64,000 nucleotides of DNA from Psettodes erumei. Taxonomy: Eukaryota > Chordata > Actinopteri > Pleuronectiformes > Psettodidae. The position numbers were made by a program, and so were the translations under genes. Below, one piece after another: positions 51,100 through 64,000 of this stretch. Where the stretch lies: assembly GCA_016785225.1 (NCBI GenBank), contig JAFBJZ010000347.1, positions 62,001 to 126,000 of the forward strand, written 5' to 3'. Position 1 is the first letter of the stretch, and each line of letters opens with the position of its first letter. Under the pieces are notes generated by a model, which searched no databases, was not told the origin of the DNA, and worked only from the letters and a program-made list of their open reading frames with translations.

Positions 51100-51748
51100 G
51101 GTGCTCTTGGTTTCTGACGTGTAGACTGACAGATCTGAGTTCCGCAGTGTTGAACTCACAGGACTGAAAAACCCCATCTCAGATCACTAGGGGGATCAGC
51201 TGACGATGCAAAGCCTCCTCTCTATGGAAATGATTTCTCTGCTCTCAACAGACTGAAGGCAACGTGGGAAACAAAATCATGATCTTATTGAAAGAGAAGA
51301 AAACTATTTTTATTAGCAGTGCAGTTTATGATTGAAAGATCAGTTCCACTCTGTCGACTGTGGTTAGTATTATATGTCTAATTTATGTCGGTCTATATTT
51401 AACTTATTTTTTTATTGTAAGTTATGAATATTTCTTAGTTGCAGTTAATATAATTTTGTAAACTATTAGGATTAAAACGGTCATGTAAAGTTATCAATGT
51501 ATAAACAGAATATGAAAGAAAAATGACATTGTCGCAAGGAAACTGTAATTGTTTCTCTGTCAGGTGCAGCAATTCAATATGAAATTAGAAAAATAGCTTT
51601 TAATTAAATGCTATATTTTCATGTATAATATTTCAATGTTAATACATGTATTTGTAGTTACAATACAGTGTAAATGTTGCAGTGTTATTAGATAAAGTTT
51701 GTTTGTTTTTCCGGTGGATAGATGCTGTGTCTTCTTCACAGTGCTGGA

Positions 51749-51787
51749 GGTTTTTGTACGGCCACTCAATGAGTTTGTATCACTGTG
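51749..51787 (+). promoter_or_regulatory. 23-RSS of J segment, cluster 2
   Basis: Nonamer GGTTTTTGT (51749-51757), 23-base spacer, heptamer CACTGTG (51781-51787). Confidence 0.92.
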
Positions 51788-51825
51788 GTGGACTTTTGGT
51801 GCAGGAACCAAACTCATCATTGACT
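51788..51825 (+). CDS. Immunoglobulin light-chain J segment, cluster 2
   Basis: A 38-base J encoding WTFGAGTKLIID, followed by donor GTAAGT. It has the same peptide as cluster 1 and lies upstream of the C exon at 52629 in the same orientation. Confidence 0.92.
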
Positions 51826-52628
51826 GTAAGTACTGGAAACTTTTTCCTTTCTACAAAATATACCATCAATAGCCTTTATCAAATATTGATTGAGAATGTG
51901 AGTTTGTTTGGAAGCAAAAAAAACAAAAAAAACAAAAAAGAAAACCGAAGGAAAAGTCCGAAAGAAGCGGGATGTAACGTTTAAAGTTCTTAGTATTTAT
52001 TGTTTTGATTTGATTTAGTGGGGTTTTTTTGGCCATTTATTCATTCATGTTTACTGTTAATCAATTTTTGCTATTTGTCAAGCAAATCTGACTACACATC
52101 TGATATCTTAAAATGTTTGTGAGTAAATATGTTGTGTAGCTAAATATTTGACCTTTTAACCCCAAATCTGCAGATTAATTTTATTTTTCAATTATTAATT
52201 TTAAGAAAAATACAAACAATGCTGAGTTAAAATCGATCCCATTGAGCACAAACATGATTTTTCAGTAATTTCAGCTCAGCTTCTTGTTCACGGTTCATTG
52301 ATTTTCCATGTAGTGAAAAGGAAGTGAAAGAGACAGATGACAGAACTTTTAACTGTTTTCACTTGAGAGCTTCAGCTCTGTCAGTTTAAAAAGAGGAAAA
52401 TCATCCCGCGGATGAGTTGTTGACAGTCACACGTTATGAAACAGAAATAAATAATCAATAATCATTATCATGAACCTTATTTACACTTGGTTCATGTGGC
52501 TGATGGTCTGATGCTGAGTGATTTATGACAAATTCTTCTGAAATACAAGCAATGACCCGTATGTCATTTTTCCTGTATGTCACAAATTCTCATTCCTTTG
52601 TCTTTTCTTCCCTCTCTCTCTCCTCCAG

Positions 52629-52951
52629 TGGGTGTGGTGCGGCCCACCCTGACTGTCTTCACTCCCTCCAAAGAGGAGCTGCAGCAGGGCACTGCCACAC
52701 TGGTGTGTCTGGCCGACAGAGGCTTCCCCCCAGCCTGGACGCTGGGCTGGAAGGTGGGGGGAAGCAGCAGCTCCTCAGGGGTGTCCCACAGCCCGGAGGC
52801 CCTGGGGAGCGACGGCCACTACAGGTGGAGCAGCACACTGAGCCTCCCCGCGGACCAGTGGACGAAGGTGGGCTCAGTGAGCTGTGAGGCCAGTCTGAGT
52901 GGACAGAGCCCTGTCACTCAAACCCTGGACCCTGGTCACTGCTCAGTGTAG
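52629..52951 (+). CDS. Immunoglobulin light-chain constant exon, cluster 2
   Basis: A 323-base C exon with acceptor CTCCTCCAG and stop TAG at 52949-52951. The C1-set landmarks are the same as in cluster 1 (TLVCLADRGFPPAW, VSCEASLSGQ, terminal GHCSV). It is in splice phase with the J at 51788. An AATAAA lies 146 bases after the stop (53097-53102). The near identity to the cluster 1 exon points to a recent duplication or to gene conversion. Confidence 0.95.
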
Positions 52952-53096
52952 AGCTGCAGCTCACACCTCTCTTGCTTTCTGCTACTGATATTCTGCTTTG
53001 TATTCAATGCTTTTCAAACTAAAGTGAATATTTTCAGTTTCACTTCCAGAGAAAATATTCATTCATCAAAAATATGGCACAAACATTTAATCATTA

Positions 53097-53102
53097 AATA
53101 AA
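53097..53102 (+). terminator. Polyadenylation signal of IgL constant gene, cluster 2
   Basis: AATAAA in the 3' UTR, at the mirror position of the cluster 1 signal. Confidence 0.75.
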
Positions 53103-53617
53103 ACTGTGTATTACAATAAATCAGTGTCTGTTTTTTTCTTTTGCAATGTAAACATCCTGAAAAATACACTGTCAATCAAGTATTTAAAAATTAAGTATCT
53201 AAAAATATACTAATACTACTGGAAATGGAATTAAATTTTTCTTACTTTTTGACCTTTCAATACAAGAAATCATTTCTTGTCAAACTTGTTCATTGAATTG
53301 GAACTTTTTATCTCTGTTCAGACTGTTGCTATGTCACATTTTTTCATGCACAAATAATTGCTGTAAGCAGCTTCACTCTCAGAAGAATGACATTTTTCAG
53401 CCTCCCCATGAGAAGATGGAATTAAGTGACAAGAATATAAGTCTAACACTGTATATGTAAACGTGTGTCTCAGCTTGATTCAGTTTTATTTAGACTCATT
53501 GTGGTTTTGCTTGATGACTCTTGTGTTGTGTTCACTGAACCATTTATTCTCATCACGTCGCTTCACCAACTCTCTGCAGCTGAAGCAGGCTGTTCTCACT
53601 TCAGTCAAACTGGAGGA

Positions 53618-53645
53618 GGTTTTTGTACGGCTCTGAATCACTGTG
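53618..53645 (-). promoter_or_regulatory. 12-RSS of V segment, cluster 2
   Basis: On the minus strand: heptamer CACAGTG (53645-53639), 12-base spacer, nonamer ACAAAAACC (53626-53618). It matches cluster 1 exactly in heptamer and nonamer. Confidence 0.92.
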
Positions 53646-54159
53646 TGAACACTCCGCCACCATGGTTGCCCAGACAGTAGTAATCCCCAACATCTTCATC
53701 CTGGACACTACTAATGGTTAAAGTGTAGTGAGACCCAGATCTACCACCACTGAATCGAGATGGAGTACCTGAGTTTAGAGTTGATACGCTGTATATAAGC
53801 AGTTTTGGAGCCTGTCCAGGTTTCTGGAGGTACCAGCTGAGATCATTACCAATATTTGAACTCCCTGTGGCTGTGATGGTCACAGTCCCTCCAAGACTGA
53901 CAGACTTGTACTTGTCAGCCTGAGTCAGGAAACTGTCGGCAGAAGATTCTGAAATGAGAAATTAAATTTAGTCTGTGAGAAGAAATGTTAAAAACCCATT
54001 CAAGAGAATTTCATCTTATAATAGAAAAGAACAATATAAAACATAAATTAAATAAAATATAAAGGAGAGCAGTGACTGGATTTGCTTTAGACATTTTCAA
54101 AAGCGCTCACCTTGACTCAGAAAGCCCATCACGACAATCAGAATCACTGGCAACATCAT
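53646..54159 (-). CDS. Immunoglobulin light-chain V segment, cluster 2 (germline)
   Basis: Leader exon 54159-54111 and V exon 53948-53646 on the minus strand, in frame without stops. It has the same framework as cluster 1 (LSWYLQKPGQAPKLLIY, DVGDYYC). The differences fall mostly in the CDRs: SSNIGND for SSDIGDD, SVSTLNS for GVSTLDS, LGNHGGG for LGDHGGG. Like its twin, it has Ala (GCC at 53871-53869) where the first framework cysteine should be. It is unrearranged and ends at a 12-RSS. Confidence 0.9.
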
Positions 54160-54255
54160 CTTGATGCAGTTTTCAGTACGAGTGCATGAAACCAGTTCAG
54201 TTCAGCTCTGGGACCTCAGAACTTAAACTCTGGGGAGCAGTGATGCATAAAAGTC

Positions 54256-54263
54256 ATGCAAAT
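54256..54263 (-). promoter_or_regulatory. Ig V promoter octamer, cluster 2
   Basis: ATGCAAAT on the plus strand, i.e. ATTTGCAT on the coding strand, about 100 bases upstream of the V start. Identical in placement to cluster 1. Confidence 0.8.
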
Positions 54264-56490
54264 TACATTTAAGAATGCAAACACACACCTGTTCATGTGA
54301 AACAGAAAAAGCAGAGTCCACCTCCTTCTGCATCACTCAACCATTTCAAGTCTGTCGAGAAAACTTCAACTTAATATTTTCTGTTCTTACATCATTCTTG
54401 CTCCACATCGCTTCATCTCACTCACAGATGCATGGTTTCCTCTGCTGGCTTTAGGTGCTACATGTGTGAGGATAACTCAAAGCTGACATGAAGACTTGAT
54501 AGAAACAGCATGATCTAAACCTGTCTTACCTCAGTGTATTCTTTTGTTGGTCTGACAAACGTTAATTCCTGCCTTATGTCCTAATGGCATAAATGTACAA
54601 TTGTCAAAATGTGTACACTTCACTATAATGTTGATTGTGTGTTGATAGAAAAGAAATATTGTATATGCATTTTTGCATTCAAGCACATGAAAATCTCAGT
54701 TTCACTTCCACTTTGAATGAAGATGAACATTGATGTTTCTGTAAGTTGTGGCAGTGCTTTGGGAGAACAGGTGAACACTGGTTCATGTCAGAGTCACAGC
54801 TGGACAGGCTGTCGCTCCTGCAAAAAAATATTGCTATCGCACTGTGCATAATAGAGTCTATGATATATGAAGGGAAAATCTGACACAAACCTTTGTGTCA
54901 GTTACCACAGATAGACAGTGTTTGTCCGTTTCACCCTGAATGTGGACTGACAGAACTGGCAAGCAAACCTTTTTAATATGGATGTCCCACATGGGTGTGT
55001 GAATCCGTGGGGAAACACACTGCCAAATGAAGCCATATACTGCCCTCTTGTGACAACAACAGGTGAATGTGAATCATGCACATCATAGCTGGAAATAAAG
55101 ATAATTAGACCCTGGACATAGACATCTTGAAGCCCCTGCTCCCCTGATATTCAACCACCAAAATAATAGAAATGGTCACCAAGCAGATGCCCTGACCTCC
55201 CCTGGGCCCCTGTGTCCACCAGGCCCATTCAGAAATCCAGACACTAGTCTGTTTGGGTTGATCTTTTATTCATAATTTACATACAGTATGGATTTATTCA
55301 ACACCAAAATTTTGTTGGTTTCACAATGAACAATGACACATTCCTTTTAAACTCCTCAATTATTAATTTTACACACACAGTATAACTGGAATGTGTGCTG
55401 GTCAAATGCCACATAATTTTGCATGCTGGCCTGTTATTACATTAGCAAGTGCTCTCCATTTGTGTGAACCTGTTGAGTACCACATGAGTGGGTCTTACTG
55501 CATCATGCATCTGTTATAAGGCACAATTAATAAGCCATTTTTTCTGTGATTGTCTAAAATTGCTGTAAAAAAACATTAGTAACTCCAAGCAAGTTAAAAC
55601 ACAGAAATTTACAAATCCTGATTGACTCGGGTCTGGCTCGACTTTCTCAGGGTTACCAGCACATTTCATGGTTTGGGATCCATGATTGCACTGTTCAGGG
55701 GCCAAAGGACAAATTGGTTCACAGAAAACATTGTAAAAAAAAAAAAAAAGTCTTCTGCTCTGTTAGTTACAAATATAAAACAAGGATATACATACTTTTC
55801 ACCAATATATAATATATGAAAAAAAATGCTTCCTCCAGTTCAACAATTTCATACAGTATTTGTGTTGTATTAACACAAATACACAGTCAATAAGGCATTG
55901 TTTGCAAAAGGCAGAGATAAAGACAAATATCATATTGAAAGAAATGTGGCAGGTCCAGTAAGCCCAAGTATTCAAGGCATTTGCTTCCCACAGTACACGT
56001 CAGAGTGTTCAGATGGGTTTCCATGATTTATAGAAGAGCCAGCAGAGAGAATTTGATAGCAGATGTTTAGCCTGACTCAAATCAATGATAGTGTGTATTT
56101 TGTTGCCTGGTAACACCCGTCTATGCCACCAGAAGGTGCAAAGTCTAATAACAGAAAATCTGGACATATGTCATCTACCTTTATAAAATAGTAGACAGTT
56201 TCATGAACAAAGACAGACTGAGAAATAAAAATTTTAAAATCTGAATCTCACCCCTTTACAAGAATGGATTCATTTTCAGTGAAATACAGGGTGAAACAAG
56301 GACGCTGGTATGGATTTTCCACTGCACAAAGACTGCACTGTCCCATGCTGGGCGACAGCACAGTGCAGTTTATAGTGAACTGTAGTTTTCCTGGCAACTT
56401 CCTGGCAAAACTAAATGGACCCTGTCAAATTACATGTGTATAACCATAGTGACAGCAGCCATGGAAACCAGCTGCAAAGGTTCCAGTCTC

Positions 56491-56492
<2 letters not shown>

Positions 56493-56519
<27 letters not shown>
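56493..56519. repeat. (CA)n microsatellite
   Basis: A short uninterrupted CA run. Confidence 0.9.
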
Positions 56520-56522
<3 letters not shown>

Positions 56523-56589
56523 AAACTCTAGAATCCTCACAATGAACAAATTTTGCACACTTTTCAAGCTGATATTAGAAAAAAACAAG

Positions 56590-56925
56590 GAAATACTCAG
56601 GGAGTGCAGACCCCCACCAAGGCTGAACATTTCCCCACAAGCAGAAAAGAACTGGGATCTGGATCTGTGTATGGGTCGAAGGAGTCGAACCGGGGACCTA
56701 ACCATTTGGTGGGCTGCACCACTTATTTCAAATCTTTATACATTTTTGGAAATACTCAAAATGTGATTTTTTTTCCCTCTTTTGCAACAGTGAACAATCC
56801 AGATACAACTGGTACTTTGGGAGTGATCCAGATACTCTTCTGGATCACTACCAAAATGTATTCACCTCTAAGTTACAAACAAACACAACAGATTACCTAA
56901 CCTCCTTGACAAAGGTAATTAAAAT
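56590..56925. mobile_element. Short interspersed element with internal palindrome
   Basis: The left edge has GTGCAGACCCCCACCAAGGC and the right edge has CCTCCTTGACAAAGG, a rough inverted complement. Inside is an 11-base perfect stem with a 6-base loop (AGTGATCCAGA ... TCTGGATCACT, 56822-56849). On the minus strand, GGTTCGACTCC near 56690 looks like a tRNA B-box. This fits a common fish repeat, but I cannot name it. Confidence 0.4.
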
Positions 56926-57427
56926 CTAGCTCATATGTCTGTGAGAAGTTAGAAGCAGCACAGAAGAGTCCTGGGTCACTATTGTGGAGTAATTGTGGGC
57001 AGGTCTTAAGAGGAAACTCAAGCTGGGAGCTTTTAGTGCCTTTTAGGAGGACTCCCAGTGGTGAGATACTTTTTGGATGTGGCTCTCGGTGTGCAAAGAG
57101 TCTTGAACCTTTGCAACAATAAGCCTGCATTCCTGATATGCATACTGAATAACCAGTGTAAGCATCAACAACATGGACATGCTATGGCTGCAACAAACTG
57201 AGAACACACTATGGCTGTATGCAGCTTTGGAACAAGGCACAAAGGTAAAGATAAATATGGCTTCAGTACAAAATCACCGGGAAGAGTGGAGATGCATTTT
57301 TTTGACCCTCTGAAAAAACAACACAAACACTAGCAGGTCATGGACGCTCGTCACATGGACCAGTGGAAGATGCTGGCTGGTTTGGATGTCACTGGCATTA
57401 GGCCTTACAGTCTTTAGAGACTGGGAT

Positions 57428-62070
<4,643 letters not shown>

Positions 62071-62079
62071 CTACCCACA

Positions 62080-62500
62080 CGTACACCTGCAGAGCGGGGT
62101 TGTATGCACACATTCAGAGGCATTCGAGACACGCAGCAGGTCTGTTGCACACTCAAGCATTGGTTCACCTCTTCCTGTTTTGTTTTTTTTGGGGGGGGGG
62201 CTGGTAAATTTCACAATGAGCTTTCAAAGCATTACATGTTAGCCCAACATGCTACTGAGGACCAGCTGCACATCAACTAAAACTTCACTACACAGCAAAA
62301 GAAACAAATGCAACAGCAAATTCAGAAAACACTCACACAGACCTAACTAATCCATCCGGGCCTCAGTGTGTGCGGATCAGCGGCGAGTGAAGGAGGGAAG
62401 GGAACAGAGAGTGCCAGCAGGAAGCAGCGCTGAATGGGCAAGGTGACGTGTTGAGTCTAGTTCATGCTTTTACAAGTGAATGAGGAAGGAAAGGAGGCAG
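62080..62500 (-). promoter_or_regulatory. pak2 5' UTR and promoter region
   Basis: The start exon probably begins near 62088, after the minus-strand acceptor GCTCTGCAG. A GC-rich stretch at about 62.35-62.50 kb is the nearest promoter-like sequence. Exact exon boundaries are unclear. Confidence 0.35.
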
Positions 62501-62859
62501 CGAGAGGAGTGTCTACGAGCGAGCGGGTAACTGAGAATGGTACGGCCGCTTTTGAGGCGTTGATTCCACCGCATGATCATTTTGGAAGATGTAGTTTGCG
62601 CAGCTGTTGGACTCTATCGCGATATACGGAGATGCCTTTCTATTATTGAGCCTGCTGTCACTAATATGTAAATGAGTTGGACAGATTAATGTTAACACAA
62701 TTTTCCTGCAGATCAAGTACTTTACTTTTTATACTTTTCCTCCTGTACCATTTTAAATGAAAGACTTAACAGGCGTTTTAACACTGGTACATTGTTTTCT
62801 TCCACCATCTTCCACCCTCTGAGTTTCACCCGTCACCCTAATATGGCGAAAGCTGAGAT

Positions 62860-63082
62860 TGTAGACGCATACGGTGCAGACACTCGCGCGCAACCGCAAA
62901 AGCACCTCTCCTCAAGTCTTGCAGAGCAAGCAGTTTGATCGACTGCGGAGCTCGGCGTCAGCCTGCATTCGCGGTGACATCACAGGCAGGAAAGGGGAAG
63001 CAAACAAAGGTTTCCTCACTTCCTGTGTCCGACCGCCGATGACACAGCGCGCATTAAGCCCTGGAAAAGGAACGGGGCTCAG
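62860..63082 (+). other. Candidate plus-strand non-coding first exon
   Basis: A CpG-rich stretch ends at GGGGCTCAG/GTAAGTAT, a near-perfect 5' splice site (exon end 63082). The adjoining sequence has no long coding frame. It may be the first exon of a gene running off the right end, divergent from pak2. Confidence 0.35.
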
Positions 63083-63959
63083 GTAAGTATGTGACCTCTC
63101 GCTCATATGTGAACCCTACTCGGCTCTGCTGACCTGACTTAGCTCTGCTAACAATCGCCACAAAATAAATGAAAGTTGGGCTCCGCGTGCGAAGATCGAT
63201 ACTCGATGCCTCTTTGCCCTAACACATTCGCCAACGCACGCAAGAAGCCTTTGATGTTACCAAAAAAGAAAACACGTCATACAGTCTGAATTGTTCTGTG
63301 CAATAACCGAGCCCTCAGGCCACAAGCTATAGACACATCAGCACTAACTCGACGACATTGCTCCCCTGCCTTCATTGCTGAAAAGCTCTCTGTACAATAG
63401 GTGTGAGGCTTATGGTGGCAGCTATCCCAGCTGTCACCGCGCAATAACTTTGAATGACAGGGTGGCTGTGTGCTGTACCTGTACCGTGGCTTTTCACACC
63501 TTACTTCCTGTAAGCTGATCGTAAGCTTCGAATATTTACAAGTTGGCATGAAGACTCGCATAGTTACAGGAGCTAGTCCTAGAGAAAACAAGACACTCCC
63601 CGAGAGCTCCTTATGCCACCCGATGCTCTTTTCAGCAGTGTTGCCTCCTTCCTGTTTGCTAGCGAGTAACTCACCTGTTTGTCACCTCTTCTGCGTCTTA
63701 CAGAAGACCAGGTATACAAGAAAAAAAAAGCCCTGCCGTGCTCCCAGCGAGAGTGTGCGCCTCCTTCTCTAGTGCTCATTTATCTACTGAGCTCTCGCTG
63801 TTTCCTTCGCCCTCTTTCTCTCTTTTCACCCTTCTCGGGGCAGGTCTTAGCAGGCTGCCTCATTCCTCAGCGATTTTTTGGATGGGACAAGTGTATTCTT
63901 GCCCTGGCAGGATAAAATTAGACGCCGTCCAGCCCTTAATGTGCATTTTCAAAGCCTCT

Positions 63960-64000
63960 GTGTGTGTGTGTGTCTGTGTGTCTGTGTGTGTGTGTGTGTT
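63960..64000. repeat. (TG)n microsatellite at the window end
   Basis: A TG run with TCTG interruptions, cut by the window edge. Confidence 0.9.

Larger units (their letters stand above)
51700..54285. repeat. Right arm of the inverted duplication (IgL cluster 2)
   Basis: Mirror copy of 25836-28200. Differences include an A-rich insertion at about 51915-51990 in the J-C intron that is absent from the left arm. Similarity fades just past the V promoter, on the far side of the octamer. Confidence 0.9.
54290..57425. other. Intergenic region between IgL cluster 2 and pak2
   Basis: No coding exon is recognised. The right part should include the pak2 3' UTR. It contains a CA repeat at 56493-56519 and a repeat-like element at 56590-56925. 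Confidence 0.45.

Noticed and set aside
56680..56720. A possible tRNA gene on the minus strand (GGTTCGACTCC B-box)
   Set aside because: No cloverleaf could be drawn with proper acceptor, D and anticodon arms. Treated as part of a repeat.

Overview
The window reads as nuclear genomic DNA of a bony fish, probably a spiny-rayed teleost. It has vertebrate multi-exon genes with GT-AG introns, many CA/GT microsatellites, short transposon remnants, and fish-style immunoglobulin light-chain clusters in which V lies in the opposite orientation to J and C. Three of the genes (diras1, reep6, elavl1) have human counterparts on 19p13, so this is at least partly a 19p13-like block. I found no bacterial, viral or CRISPR features.

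Layout from left to right. (1) 4.38-5.44 kb, minus strand: a DIRAS1-type small GTPase in two coding exons. Its presumed 3' UTR lies below it, and a probable 5' non-coding exon lies near 14.1 kb. (2) 17.48-23.41 kb, minus: reep6 in five coding exons. (3) 25.84-28.2 kb: IgL cluster 1, V(+), C(-), J(-). (4) 30.48-37.69 kb, plus: an 11-exon glutamate transporter of the EAAT5-like clade. (5) 41.38-46.7 kb, minus: elavl1 (HuR), with a long U-rich 3' UTR running down to about 38.87 kb and convergent with the transporter. (6) 47.89-50.57 kb, minus: a seven-exon tetraspanin. (7) 51.7-54.29 kb: IgL cluster 2, J(+), C(+), V(-), a mirror image of cluster 1. (8) 57.43-62.07 kb, minus: pak2 in 14 coding exons. 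A possible divergent plus-strand transcript starts near 63 kb.

I rebuilt the coding exons by hand from splice sites. They join in frame to predicted proteins of 184 (REEP6), 559 (EAAT), 325 or 341 (ELAVL1), 247 (tetraspanin) and 511 (PAK2) residues. diras1 is the exception: it has a one-base deletion in the codons of the P-loop.

The most unusual structure is the pair of mirror-image IgL clusters about 23 kb apart. They enclose three ordinary genes, including elavl1. Each cluster has V with a 12-bp-spacer RSS and J with a 23-bp-spacer RSS. From their orientations, rearrangement within a cluster is by inversion and loses nothing. Joining between clusters (V1 to J2, or V2 to J1) would be deletional and would remove the transporter, elavl1 and the tetraspanin. 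Both germline V segments also lack the first framework cysteine. None of this could be checked against databases or transcripts here.
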